64,000 bases of DNA from PALSA-1004 sp947474275 (lineage in GTDB: Bacteria > Pseudomonadota > Gammaproteobacteria > Burkholderiales > SG8-41), in assembly GCA_947474275.1 (NCBI GenBank), contig CANJHY010000002.1, positions 15,035-79,034 on the forward strand. Reading direction: 5' to 3'. The translations under genes and the position numbers were made by a program. Positions 1 to 8,346 of the stretch are shown here, piece by piece. Position 1 is the stretch's first letter. Each line of letters opens with the position of its first letter. Below the pieces are notes generated by a model. It did no database searches and had not been told where the DNA came from. It was given only the letters and a program-made list of their open reading frames with translations.

Positions 1-60
1 TGCCGGCAAGCGGTTAAGATTGCGTTGTCTTTGAATTGATCGAACTGGCGAGGGTGGACT

Positions 61-270
61 ATGACTCCTACGTTCTGGGCAGGCCTTGCATTTGGTATCG
101 GCGTCTTGTTGATGTTTGCGGACTACCGGATGGCCACCGCGCCCGACCCGACAGACAAGCACAAGCGGCGCAAGAAACTCAACCCCGTTGCCGCCAAGCA
201 GCTGCGCGACATGTTTATCTGGACATGCGTGGTGACGGCAGCCGCGTACTACGTGCCGGACTGGTTTTAA
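61..270 (+). CDS. small two-helix membrane protein, unknown function
   Basis: A 69-residue protein with a hydrophobic N-terminal segment (about residues 5-20), a short basic cytoplasmic-looking stretch with KHKRRKK near residue 40, and a second hydrophobic segment at the C-terminus (about 50-65). A GAGGGTGG ribosome binding site sits just ahead of the ATG. I do not recognise the family. It is convergent with the Bug receptor gene on the other strand. The 41-nt gap between them holds a GC-rich inverted repeat (292-307) with no T-tract. Confidence 0.55.
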   Translation: MTPTFWAGLAFGIGVLLMFADYRMATAPDPTDKHKRRKKLNPVAAKQLRDMFIWTCVVTAAAYYVPDWF

Positions 271-311
271 TTCACGCGCCGCGCATTAGCGCGCGCTGAA
301 CAGCGCGGCCG

Positions 312-1283
312 TCAGTCGACGCGTGCGCCGGTCGCTTTGACGACCTTGCCCCATTTGGCGATTTCGGCTTTGAGGTGGTCGCCGAATTTTTCGGCGGAAC
401 CGCCGACGGGTTCGACGCCGCCCGCCTGAAAGCGTTCGCGCACGTCGGGTAACAGCAGGATCTTGTTGATTTCGGTATTCAGTTTAGTCACCACGTCGCG
501 CGGCATGCCGGCCGGCCCGACCACGCCGAACCACACCAGGACTTCAAAGCCCGCGACACCGGATTCGTCCACCGTCGGGATTTCCGGCGCGAGCGCCGAG
601 CGCTTCAGGCTGGTGACGCCGATCCCGCGCATCTTGCCGGCCTTCACGTGCGGCAGCACGTTGGGTGTGTTGTCGAAAATCATCATCACGTGCCCACCCA
701 TCAGGTCAGTCAGCGCGGGCGCGCTGCCCTTGTAGGGCACGTGCAGAATGTCGGTCTGCGTCATCATTTTGAAGAGCTCCATCGACATATGGTTCGAGCT
801 GCCTGCACCCGTCGACGCATAGGTGAGCTGTCCGGGTTTGGTTTTGGCGAGCGCGACGAGTTCTTGCGCTGACTTGACCGGCATCGACGGGTGGACCACC
901 AGCATATTGGGTGTGGAGCCGGCGAAGATCACCGGCATGAAATCGCGCTCGGTGTTGTACGGCAACTTCGTATAGAGCGTCGCGTTGACGGCAAAGGGCA
1001 CCGCGACGATGAGCAGAGTGTGGCCATCGGCGGGAGATTTGGCGGCGAGGTCGGCGCCCAGTGTGCTGCCCGCACCGGGGCGGTTGTCAACCACCGTCTG
1101 GCCAATGCCGCTGTCGCTGAATTTTTGCGCGATGGTGCGCCCGAGAGTGTCGTTAAACGCGCCCGGCGGGAACGGCACGATGATGCGGATGGGCTTGTTC
1201 GGATAGCCTTGCGCTGAAACGGCGAACGACAGGGCAGCGATGGTGCAGGCCGCCAGCGATGCCAGAACACTTGAGTGACGCAT
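312..1283 (-). CDS. Bug/TctC-family TTT periplasmic solute receptor (copy 1)
   Basis: Periplasmic binding protein of the tripartite tricarboxylate transporter type, 323 residues. The start is the ATG at 1283, which begins a normal signal peptide (MRHSSVLASLAACTIAALSF, cleavage near VSA-QG at residue 24); the frame extends further upstream but lacks a signal there. Family landmarks are present: PNKPIRIIVPFPPG just after the signal, VVDNRPGAG in the ligand-binding lobe and HVPYKG mid-protein. It follows the second receptor gene by 11 nt and is probably co-transcribed with it. No TctA or TctB membrane subunit is nearby, so it is an orphan receptor; its ligand (usually a carboxylate in this family) cannot be read from the sequence. 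Confidence 0.93.
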   Translation of the reverse strand: MRHSSVLASLAACTIAALSFAVSAQGYPNKPIRIIVPFPPGAFNDTLGRTIAQKFSDSGIGQTVVDNRPGAGSTLGADLAAKSPADGHTLLIVAVPFAVNATLYTKLPYNTERDFMPVIFAGSTPNMLVVHPSMPVKSAQELVALAKTKPGQLTYASTGAGSSNHMSMELFKMMTQTDILHVPYKGSAPALTDLMGGHVMMIFDNTPNVLPHVKAGKMRGIGVTSLKRSALAPEIPTVDESGVAGFEVLVWFGVVGPAGMPRDVVTKLNTEINKILLLPDVRERFQAGGVEPVGGSAEKFGDHLKAEIAKWGKVVKATGARVD

Positions 1284-1294
1284 GGTCGGCCCCG

Positions 1295-2257
1295 TTAATC
1301 GATTTTGACGTTGGCGTCCTTGATGACCTTGGCCCACTTCGCGACTTCGTTTTTCAGGAACGCGGTGAGTTCAGCGGAGGTGCTGCCGACCGGTTCGATT
1401 CCGAGCTGCACGAATCGATCCTTGATCTCGGTGCGCCGCATGGCGGTGCCGGCCTCGCGCGACAGCTTGTCGACGATGGCCTTCGGCGTGCCGGCCGGGG
1501 CGAGCAGCGCGACCCAGGTGCCGCCGACGACCTGCACGCCGCCTTCGATGAGCGTGGGCATATCGGGCGCGACGGCAACCCTTTTTTCGCTGGTCATGCC
1601 GAGCGCCTTGATCTTGCCGGCGCGCACGTGTGGCAACATCGAAGAGGGCGTGTCCAGCATGATGTTGATCTGGCCGCCAATCAGATCCTGCAGGGCCGGC
1701 GCCGTTCCCTTGTACGGAACGTGCAGCATCTTGATGCCCGTGGTCGCCATCAGGAGTTCGGTGGTCAGGTGCGCGGCCGCGCCGATGCCGCTGGAGGCGA
1801 ACGTGAGTTGTCCTGGTTTCGCTTTGGCGAGTTCGACCAGTTCCTTCACCGAAGTTGCGGCGAGCGAGTTGGTCGCGCAGACGATCAGGGGCGAGGTGGC
1901 GAGCAGCGAGACGTGCTCGAAGCTCTTGACCGAGTCGTAAGGCAGCTTGGCATACAGCGTCTGGTTCGCCGCGTGCGCGGCGATCACGGTGCCGAGTGTG
2001 TAGCCGTCGGGCGTCGCTTTCGACACCATGTCGACGGCCAGGATGCTGTTGGCGCCGGGGCGGTTGTCGACGACGAAGGTCTGGCCGAGGCTTTTTGCAA
2101 GTTCGAGCGCGGTGATGCGCGTGACGAGGTCAGTGATGCCGCCCGGCGTGTAGGGCACCAGCACGCGTACCGGCCGGGTCGGATAGTCCTGGGCATGGAT
2201 TGCGCCGCAAATGGCGAGCGCACTGCAGGCAAGCATCAAGCGCAATTTGTATTGCAT
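1295..2257 (-). CDS. Bug/TctC-family TTT periplasmic solute receptor (copy 2)
   Basis: A 320-residue paralogue of the preceding receptor. It has a signal peptide (MQYKLRLMLACSALAICGAI, cleavage after HAQ), YPTRPVRVLVPYTPGG, VVDNRPGAN, HVPYKG and the C-terminal EVAKWAKVIKDANVKID that matches the usual Bug ending. It lies in a minus-strand run with the S51 peptidase and the enolase-superfamily gene upstream (9 nt and a 4-nt overlap), so the receptors may serve the substrate of that enzyme. That link is inferred from gene order only. Confidence 0.93.
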   Translation of the reverse strand: MQYKLRLMLACSALAICGAIHAQDYPTRPVRVLVPYTPGGITDLVTRITALELAKSLGQTFVVDNRPGANSILAVDMVSKATPDGYTLGTVIAAHAANQTLYAKLPYDSVKSFEHVSLLATSPLIVCATNSLAATSVKELVELAKAKPGQLTFASSGIGAAAHLTTELLMATTGIKMLHVPYKGTAPALQDLIGGQINIMLDTPSSMLPHVRAGKIKALGMTSEKRVAVAPDMPTLIEGGVQVVGGTWVALLAPAGTPKAIVDKLSREAGTAMRRTEIKDRFVQLGIEPVGSTSAELTAFLKNEVAKWAKVIKDANVKID

Positions 2258-2266
2258 GGCTTCTCC

Positions 2267-2986
2267 TCACTTCGTTGAAGTGCGCGCGCCGAGGTATTTT
2301 GTGGGAATGCGGGTCTCGACTGCGCGGTTGCGCAATTTTCGCACACGGTAGGCTTTTGCGCGCGGCCGGTTGCTCACGGCTTTTTGCAGCCGCGTGCCCA
2401 CGTAGTGCAGCGCAACGCCGTCGTCCGCGGCGATGCCGTCCGTAATCGCTCCGCGCGCGACCAGCCGCTGAAAGGTAGGGCGGCGCAAAGGCTCGCTGTC
2501 GTAATGCGGGCAGTTGGTGCCGGCCAGAAAACCGAGGCAGGGCATGGCGGTCAGAGGTCCCGCGATGGAGTCGGTGAGGCCGTGCTCGAACCAGCAGATC
2601 GAGCCGGCGCTGGCGCCGCCCAATACGATGCCGGCTTCCCACGCGGCACGCAGATGGCGGTCGAGTTCCCACTCGCGCCACACCGCGAGCATGCTGCGCG
2701 TGTTGCCGCCGCCGACGAATATCGCGTCCTGCTCGAGCACGAACGAAGCGAGGTCGCGCGGCGTGCGCGCGAACAGTGGCAGATGCGTCGGCCGGCAGGC
2801 GAACTGCCCGAACCCGGCGTAGAAGCGCAGGCGCCCCGCGTCGTTATCGCCGTGCGCGGCACCAATGAACGCGACCTTGGGCCTGCGCTTGCCGGTTTGC
2901 TTGAGGAAGTAATCGACGAGCAGCAGGTTGTCGAGTTCGATTGGCAGCGCCGCGCCGCCGATAGCAATGATTTGCCGTTTCTTCAT
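2267..2986 (-). CDS. peptidase E-like protein, S51 family
   Basis: A 239-residue member of the S51 (dipeptidase E/cyanophycinase-like) fold. Visible motifs are MKKRQIIAIGG at the start, VGGGNTRSML (about 91-100) and GGASAGSICWFE, whose Ser126 is the expected nucleophile. Members cleave after Asp in small peptides, but many homologues of this SICWFE type are uncharacterised. The ATG at 2986 overlaps the stop of the upstream enolase-superfamily gene as ATGA, suggesting translational coupling. A longer in-frame reading upstream is only an Arg-rich shadow of that gene. Confidence 0.85.
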   Translation of the reverse strand: MKKRQIIAIGGAALPIELDNLLLVDYFLKQTGKRRPKVAFIGAAHGDNDAGRLRFYAGFGQFACRPTHLPLFARTPRDLASFVLEQDAIFVGGGNTRSMLAVWREWELDRHLRAAWEAGIVLGGASAGSICWFEHGLTDSIAGPLTAMPCLGFLAGTNCPHYDSEPLRRPTFQRLVARGAITDGIAADDGVALHYVGTRLQKAVSNRPRAKAYRVRKLRNRAVETRIPTKYLGARTSTK

Positions 2987-4143
2987 ACGTAACTCGGCCC
3001 TTCGATGACCGGATGTTTCTTGATGAAGTCTTCGTCGACTTCGACGCCGATGCCGGGTTTCTCCAGCGGTGACACACAACCATCCTTGTTGACGATGTAA
3101 GGCGTGGAGGTCAGCGTGTCGCGGAAATGGTTGTTGCGCGACACGTCGCCTTCGAAATAGCCGCCGTTGTCGATGGCTGCGAGAAAATGAATGCACGCCG
3201 CCATGTTGATGCCTGTCATCGAGGTATGCGGGTTGATCTGCAGTTTGTAAGCCGACGCCATGGCAGCGATGCGCAGCGCTTCGGTGATGCCGCCGGTCTT
3301 GGAGAGGTCGGGCTGCAAAATGGTGATCGCACCGTCCTCGATCACGCGGTTGAATTCAAAACGCGTGTAATGGTTCTCGCCGGCTGCGAGGGGCACGCTG
3401 CTGAAAGTCGAGGCGAGCTCGTAGCTACGGTGGTCGTGCGGCGGAAACGGCTCTTCCAGCCAGCCGACATTGAGTTCTTCCATCGCCGGCATCACGGCGC
3501 GCGCGTCTTCCACGCTGTAGCCGATGTTGGCGTCCGTCAGTATCACGAGATCGTCGCCGAATGCTTTGCGCACGGCGGCGATGCGTTCGAGATCGCGCTT
3601 GGGCGAATCGCCGACGCGCAGTTTCAGTGCTTTATAACCGGCCTCTAGATGCGGCCGCGCTTCGGCGACGAGCGCCTTGGGGTCCTGGTAGCCGAGCGAC
3701 ACGCCGCCGGCATAGGCACGGATGGGCTTGGTGCTGCCGCCCAGTAATTTGTACAAAGGCCAGCCGACCGCTTTGCCGCGAATGTCCCACAGCGCCTGGT
3801 CGATGCCGCTCATCGCCAGACAGGTGCCGGCGCCCATGCCGTGGCTCGCGAGTTGTTTATCGTAGATTTTTTTCCAGACGCCGACGACATCCGCGGCATT
3901 CATGCCGAGCACGAGCTGACGCAATGTCGTGTTGACGAGATGCGCGACCGTGCCCGGCGCGCGGCCATGATGTGATTCGCCAAAGCCAATGACGCCGCCT
4001 GCCGTTGTCACTTTGACGATGACAGCGTCGCGCTTGACGACGCGCCCGACGCCGAGGCTGATGCTGTCCTCGGGCTTGACCGGGAAAGAAGTCGGGAACG
4101 CCTCAATGGCGATGATTTTCAGATCGGGGTCACGCACTGTCAC
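2983..4143 (-). CDS. mandelate racemase/muconate lactonizing enzyme family protein
   Basis: Enolase-superfamily enzyme of about 386 residues, probably a sugar-acid or hydroxy-acid dehydratase or racemase. The GTG at 4143 is preferred: it follows AAGG with 6-nt spacing and gives a normal N-terminus (VRDPDLKIIAIEAF); no ATG fits. Metal ligands are D204 (LTDANIGY), E230 (GWLEEPF) and E256 (AAGENH), followed by QPDLSKTGGITEA. A likely acid/base histidine is H306 in NPHTSMTG. The usual K-x-K base motif reads K174-L-R here, so the second lysine is replaced. It heads a minus-strand operon with the S51 peptidase and two TTT receptors. Substrate unknown. Confidence 0.88.
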   Translation of the reverse strand: MTVRDPDLKIIAIEAFPTSFPVKPEDSISLGVGRVVKRDAVIVKVTTAGGVIGFGESHHGRAPGTVAHLVNTTLRQLVLGMNAADVVGVWKKIYDKQLASHGMGAGTCLAMSGIDQALWDIRGKAVGWPLYKLLGGSTKPIRAYAGGVSLGYQDPKALVAEARPHLEAGYKALKLRVGDSPKRDLERIAAVRKAFGDDLVILTDANIGYSVEDARAVMPAMEELNVGWLEEPFPPHDHRSYELASTFSSVPLAAGENHYTRFEFNRVIEDGAITILQPDLSKTGGITEALRIAAMASAYKLQINPHTSMTGINMAACIHFLAAIDNGGYFEGDVSRNNHFRDTLTSTPYIVNKDGCVSPLEKPGIGVEVDEDFIKKHPVIEGPSYV

Positions 4144-4312
4144 TGATTGCCTTCGCGGCGGATGGTCCAGCGCGCATTCTATATGACAGCGGCAATGACG
4201 GCGCTCATGGCGGTGGGCTTGTTGTCGTGGTGCTAAACTCCCGCGAAAGCCGCGAAGTGCCTGCGGTTGTCCAACGCAATGCGCTCGCGCAGCGCTCCGA
4301 GGAGAGTCGCAT

Positions 4313-5281
4313 ATGAACCGTCGCAATAGTGTATTGCTCACCGTACTTGCCCTGCTGGCCGCTTCCCACGCGACCGCGCAAACCTGGGCGCCGGCCAAGC
4401 CGATCAAGATCCTCGTCGGCTCGCCACCCGGGGGCAGCAACGACATCATGGCGCGCGCCATCGGGCAGCGCCTGAGCGAGGTGCTGGGCCAGCCGGTGCT
4501 GGTGGACAACCGTCCGGGCGCGAGCCAGATGCTCGCTGCGGACCTGATGTCGAAATCGGCGCCCGACGGCAGCACCATTTATATTTCTTCCAGCACGTAC
4601 ACCACGACAGTAGCTCTGCAGCCCAAGCAGCAGTTCGATCCCGTCAACGACGTTACCGGCGTGGCGCTGCTCGGCAACGGTCCGCTGGTTTTGGTGGTGC
4701 ATCCTTCGGTGCCCGCGAAGACTGCCAAAGATCTTATCGCCATCGCGCGCGCGCGGCCGGGCGAGTTGAATTACACCTCGTCCGGTGTCGGCGGCATCAA
4801 CCACATGGGAACGGAAGTGTTCGCATCGATGGCGAAAATCAAGATGGTGCACGTGCCGCACAAGGGCATGTCGCCCGCGCTCACCGACCTCATGGCGGGA
4901 CAGGTGCAGGTCCTGCTGGTCAGCGCTGCTTCCGTGGAAGCGCAGATTAAAAGCAGCCGCTTGCGCGCCATCGGCATGAGTACCGCGAAGCGCTCCTCGT
5001 TCGCGCCCAACCTGCCGACCATCGCGGAAAGCGGGCTGCCCGGCTACGACGTCTCGCTGTGGTGGGGAATTTTCGCGCCGGTTAAAACCCCGCGGCCGGT
5101 GATCGAACGATTGAACGCCGAGATCAACAAAATTCTCGTCACCGAAGAAATCAAAAAGCGCTTCGCGGATTTCGGGGCCGAACCGACGCCCGCGAGTCCG
5201 GAAGCGTTCACCGCAATGTTCAAGTCCGAAATCGTGAAGTGGAGCAAGGTCGTCAAAGAGTCCGGCATCAAGGCGGAATGA
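4313..5281 (+). CDS. Bug/TctC-family TTT periplasmic solute receptor (copy 3)
   Basis: A third receptor, 322 residues, transcribed divergently from the enolase-superfamily gene across a 169-bp gap that presumably holds promoters for both. A strong GAGGAGAG ribosome binding site precedes the ATG. A signal peptide ends near SHATAQ; then PIKILVGSPPGGSND, VLVDNRPGAS and HVPHKGMSPALTDLM mark the family. The Pro/Tyr-to-Ser (GSPPGG) and Tyr-to-His (HVPHKG) changes set it apart from the other two copies, so it probably binds a different ligand. No transporter membrane subunits are nearby. Confidence 0.93.
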   Translation: MNRRNSVLLTVLALLAASHATAQTWAPAKPIKILVGSPPGGSNDIMARAIGQRLSEVLGQPVLVDNRPGASQMLAADLMSKSAPDGSTIYISSSTYTTTVALQPKQQFDPVNDVTGVALLGNGPLVLVVHPSVPAKTAKDLIAIARARPGELNYTSSGVGGINHMGTEVFASMAKIKMVHVPHKGMSPALTDLMAGQVQVLLVSAASVEAQIKSSRLRAIGMSTAKRSSFAPNLPTIAESGLPGYDVSLWWGIFAPVKTPRPVIERLNAEINKILVTEEIKKRFADFGAEPTPASPEAFTAMFKSEIVKWSKVVKESGIKAE

Positions 5282-5364
5282 CGGTGGGTATTTTCAGCCG
5301 GTGCGCGCCTTCGCTTCACCTGGAAGGCTGGCTGGCAGGGGGGCTGTCTGTAAAGATAATCGTA

Positions 5365-5559
5365 TTACTTGGTTAGAATCAATTTACCTTTGCTGGTCTG
5401 GCGCAGCGAGTAGATTTCGCCCGCATGCTCGATCAGCACTTCGCGCTGGCTGCCGAATAGCTCGTCACTGCGGATTTGCCGGCGTTGCGCCTGGTTGCCG
5501 GCGGCAATCACGGGCGTGCCCGTTTGTTCCACCGCGGTTATGGGGGTTGCAGGTTTCAA
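5365..5559 (-). CDS. hemP: hemin uptake protein HemP
   Basis: A 64-residue protein whose C-terminal half is the conserved HemP signature (SDELFGSQREVLIEHAG, then YSLRQTSKGKLILTK). HemP is a small cytoplasmic protein linked to haem and iron acquisition, usually Fur-controlled. The likely start is the TTG at 5559, which overlaps the stop of the upstream membrane gene as TTGA; there is no ATG, and a GTG at codon 10 is the alternative. It is second in a minus-strand unit read from the Fur-box promoter near 6040. No haem receptor or ABC transporter gene follows. Confidence 0.85.
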   Translation of the reverse strand: MKPATPITAVEQTGTPVIAAGNQAQRRQIRSDELFGSQREVLIEHAGEIYSLRQTSKGKLILTK

Positions 5560-5930
5560 TCGCGCGATGTCCCGGTCCTGGCCTGGCTATTAAATGCGGA
5601 GATCGCCAGCCAGGCGGCGGGAATGAGGACCAGCGCGATCGAATAAATCTGCGCGTAAACGCCCTCGGCATACGCTTCGGTCGCCTCGTTCCAGTATTCG
5701 TTGTCGATCGGCAACGCATGGGCTTCCGTGAGTTCATGGAAGCTGTACAGCAGCAGTTGCAGCGCAAACAACAACAGGAAAATCGACGTGACCTGAAAAA
5801 ATAGTGCGAGGTTCACGCGGTGGCCGTAACGCGACCATGCCCAGGCCAGCAGGACGGTAATCGCCGCGCCCGCAAGGCGATTACGCGAGTTGGTGTCGCC
5901 CCAGGCCTGAATTCTTCCGGTTAATTCCAT
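5556..5930 (-). CDS. FTR1-like iron permease C-terminal fragment (membrane protein)
   Basis: 124 residues with three hydrophobic segments: AGAAITVLLAWAWSRYG (about 20-36), LFFQVTSIFLLLFALQLLLY (about 43-62) and IYSIALVLIPAAWLAISAF (about 94-112). Between the last two lies SFHELTEAHALPIDNEYW, which resembles the HEL.EA..LP region near the C-terminus of FTR1 iron permeases. The RExxE iron-binding helices of the FTR1 N-terminal half are absent, and only AT-rich non-coding DNA lies upstream. It is therefore either a truncated FTR1 or a small relative. Its position under a Fur box and next to hemP fits an iron role. The family call is from memory of FTR1 C-termini, so moderate. Confidence 0.6.
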   Translation of the reverse strand: MELTGRIQAWGDTNSRNRLAGAAITVLLAWAWSRYGHRVNLALFFQVTSIFLLLFALQLLLYSFHELTEAHALPIDNEYWNEATEAYAEGVYAQIYSIALVLIPAAWLAISAFNSQARTGTSRD

Positions 5931-6024
5931 TGCTTCGGTTGTGTAATTTTTAAATTAAATCAATAGCTTGTTTTAAAGTCCCGCGCCACATCAAAACCTG
6001 GGGTCGACGCTTGACGGAACTATA

Positions 6025-6053
6025 AATATAAATGCGAATAATTCGCATTGCAA
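6025..6053 (-). promoter_or_regulatory. Fur box within a sigma70 promoter (FTR1-like fragment and hemP)
   Basis: Positions 6031-6049 form a perfect 9-1-9 inverted repeat, AATGCGAAT-A-ATTCGCATT, of the classical Fur box shape. Read on the minus strand, TTGCAA (6053-6048) and TATATT (6030-6025) are separated by exactly 17 bp, and the Fur box fills that spacer. Fur-iron binding would block polymerase directly. The first downstream gene begins at 5930, leaving a leader of roughly 90 nt. Confidence 0.8.
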
Positions 6054-6104
6054 TAAAATATTTGGATCGAATCCTTGCAAATGGGCGGGACCTTGTCGCG
6101 GGTA

Positions 6105-7091
6105 TTACTGCTTCGCCGGCGCAGACCTGAATGCAACGCACGGGTCCGGCCGCTCCCATCGCGGAGTGAACCATACAAAGTCGAATGGCAATACTCCCGC
6201 CGTGGCGGTTTTGAGGTAGTCCCGCGGTTCGCCGGCGCCGGCTTCCACTTCCAGAATGCCCACCGCGCATACCGTTACACCAGACACCGCAGCTTGCAGA
6301 TAAAGCGGCACAGCGAGGTCGCGCCGCACGTGCCCGTTGCCCGCAATCAGCACCGCGCCATCACTGCCTGCATGTAGCAAAGACCTCGCGAGCGTCGCGT
6401 CGCGGGCGCGTTGTGCGGCGGTCATGGCCGGGACCATGGATTCAGGCAACGCACGGCAGTGGCCTTCTATGATGATGTCGCGCAGCACCTGTTCCTTTGC
6501 GCCCGACCACGCGGCATCGAGATGCAACGCCGCAATGCGTTCCGGCGTCAGCGCGGCCAACCCGAGTTTGACGATTTGTCCCGCGTCCGCGCGCGAGAGA
6601 TTCGCCGCGCGCAGCGGCATGCCGAAACGCAATGCTGTTTCTATCAGCGGACGGTAATAGTCCCAGGTCCATCCTTTGCGGTTGAAATTTACTGCGTCCG
6701 CGACGGCTTCAGCGTCGATTTTTCCCTGCTGCTGACGTTGCTGCAGTGCTGCGTCATGTTCGAGGTCGAATTGCTCGAGCGCGACAACCGGTTTCAAGGC
6801 GCCGGCACCCATGGCCGTCAGCAGGTCCGCCTGTATCGCGTGGTGGTCGGGGTTGTCGTGTACCTCTCCCAGCAACCGGAAGTATGCCTGCCTGAGGCTG
6901 CCGATGAGTTCATCCGGGGACACGAAACGTCCTGCGACTGCATGCCAGATTCTTCCAGCGAGGGGATGGTCGCGCAGCAAGGTGGATCGCCAGCGCTTGT
7001 CCGGTGCCATCGCGGAGCGCACGCCGGCGGGCGCCAGCAGCGCAGCGAGCGCGGTCCAGCCTAACGCGCGCAGCGCAAATCTTCGATGCAT
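6105..7091 (-). CDS. ChaN-family haem-binding (Tiki/DUF399-type) protein
   Basis: A 328-residue exported protein. An N-terminal signal (RRFALRALGWTALAALLAPAG) contains twin arginines but no lipobox cysteine, unlike the ChaN lipoproteins. LLGEVHDNPDHHAIQ (about 73-87), with E76 and H78, and LIAGNGHVRRDLAVPLYL near residue 250 are the hallmark motifs of the ChaN/Tiki fold. Family members bind haem in iron uptake. It lies just upstream of the Fur-regulated FTR1-like fragment/hemP unit, completing a three-gene iron island. No Fur box was seen at its own start. Confidence 0.8.
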   Translation of the reverse strand: MHRRFALRALGWTALAALLAPAGVRSAMAPDKRWRSTLLRDHPLAGRIWHAVAGRFVSPDELIGSLRQAYFRLLGEVHDNPDHHAIQADLLTAMGAGALKPVVALEQFDLEHDAALQQRQQQGKIDAEAVADAVNFNRKGWTWDYYRPLIETALRFGMPLRAANLSRADAGQIVKLGLAALTPERIAALHLDAAWSGAKEQVLRDIIIEGHCRALPESMVPAMTAAQRARDATLARSLLHAGSDGAVLIAGNGHVRRDLAVPLYLQAAVSGVTVCAVGILEVEAGAGEPRDYLKTATAGVLPFDFVWFTPRWERPDPCVAFRSAPAKQ

Positions 7092-7122
7092 CGGGGAAGT
7101 ATCACTGGAACCGCTTTGGGAC

Positions 7123-7200
7123 TTACGTGCCCAGCCGTTTTTTGACTGCCGCCAGCAGCTCGCTGCGCAAAAACGGTTTGGTCAGGAAGTCTTCGTCGAG
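7123..7200 (-). pseudogene. remnant of a response-regulator receiver C-terminus
   Basis: About 25 codons reading LDEDFLTKPFLRSELLAAVKK then RLGT and a stop match the last strand and helix of a CheY-like receiver domain, including the conserved Lys-Pro-Phe. Upstream codons in this frame give only Arg/Pro/Ala-rich sequence with no receiver core or aspartate, so the rest of the domain is lost. It sits in the gap between the chaN-like gene and birA. Confidence 0.5.
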
Positions 7201-7368
7201 GCGCGCGACGCGGCACACCGCAGGCAGCGCGGCAACGCTTGCAGCGGAACGCCGCGGCCTGGCGGTCGCGGACGGCCGTTTGCGGGCCGGCTTTGCTGTG
7301 CGCTGCGGATGCGTGGCCAAAACGGGGATTCCTGTGCGGTGGATTTATCGACTATTCTATACGACCCC

Positions 7369-8346
7369 ATGAATGCGTTGACCTTTCAGGCATTGCGTAT
7401 GCTCGCCGACGGCGAATTCCGTTCCGGCGAGACGATGGCGCGCGTCCTCGGCGTCTCGCGCGCCAGCGTGTGGAACGCGCTGCACGCGCTCGACGCTTCA
7501 GGCATCGAGGTATTCAAGGTGCGCGGCCGCGGCTATCGCCTGGCGGAGCCGTTGTCGCTGCTGGCGGCGGATGCCGTCCTATCCGCGCTGGGCGCGTCGG
7601 CGCCGCGGTTTGCCGTCGAGGTGGTCGACAGCGTCGAATCGACCAACAGCCTGCTGATGGGCCGCGCAGCGGCGGGTGCCGCCAGCGGTACCGTGATCGC
7701 CGCCGAGTGGCAGACGCAGGGGCGCGGCCGGCGTGGCCGCGCGTGGCATGCGCTGCCCGGTGCTGCGCTCACGTTCTCCGTGCTGTGGCGATTCGAGCAG
7801 GGCGCTGGAGCATTGGCGGGCTTGAGCCTGGCCGTCGGCCTGGCCGTGACGCGCGCGCTCGCGCAGTGCGGCATGCGCGAGGCGGGTTTGAAATGGCCCA
7901 ACGATGTGTTGTGGCGCGGCCGCAAGCTCGCCGGTATTCTCATTGAAATGCAGGGCGACATGCTGGGACCGAGCGCGGCCGTGATCGGCATCGGGCTGAA
8001 CTGCCGCATGCCGGCGGCATTGCTCGACCGCATCGACCAGCCGGCGGTCGATGTCGCTACTGCCTGCGGCACGCCGCCTGAGCGCAACCGTTTGCTCGCC
8101 GGGTTGCTGACCGAACTCGATACCATATTGACGGAATTTTCCCGTGAGGGTTTCGCATCATTTCGCGATGAATGGCAGGCGTGTCACGTGTTCCAGGGCA
8201 AGCCGGTCAAAATCGCGCTGCCCGATGGCGGCATCGTCAATGGCACCGCCGAAGGAGTGGCGGAAAACGGCGCGCTGTTGCTTGCCACGCAGTCCGGGCA
8301 ATTACGCTTTCACAGCGGCGAAGTCAGCCTGCGGGCGGCAGCATGA
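7369..8346 (+). CDS. birA: biotin--[acetyl-CoA carboxylase] ligase and repressor BirA
   Basis: 325 residues. It joins biotin to acetyl-CoA carboxylase carrier protein via biotinyl-AMP. An N-terminal winged helix (about 5-60, SRASVWNALHALDASGIEVF and VRGRGYRL) suggests it also represses biotin genes. The catalytic domain shows STNS (about 91-94), the biotin loop GRGRRGRAW (about 118-126) and KWPNDVLW. The ATG at 7369 gives the normal start; the longer upstream frame is spurious. Its stop overlaps the coaX ATG as ATGA. Confidence 0.96.
   Translation: MNALTFQALRMLADGEFRSGETMARVLGVSRASVWNALHALDASGIEVFKVRGRGYRLAEPLSLLAADAVLSALGASAPRFAVEVVDSVESTNSLLMGRAAAGAASGTVIAAEWQTQGRGRRGRAWHALPGAALTFSVLWRFEQGAGALAGLSLAVGLAVTRALAQCGMREAGLKWPNDVLWRGRKLAGILIEMQGDMLGPSAAVIGIGLNCRMPAALLDRIDQPAVDVATACGTPPERNRLLAGLLTELDTILTEFSREGFASFRDEWQACHVFQGKPVKIALPDGGIVNGTAEGVAENGALLLATQSGQLRFHSGEVSLRAAA

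Noticed and set aside
292..307. CGCGCTG-AA-CAGCGCG hairpin as terminator
   Set aside because: No T-tract on either strand; may still form a hairpin but cannot be called an intrinsic terminator.
1259..2278. 339-codon frame on the + strand
   Set aside because: Antisense shadow of the second TTT receptor gene; His/Arg/Gly-rich, no domain.
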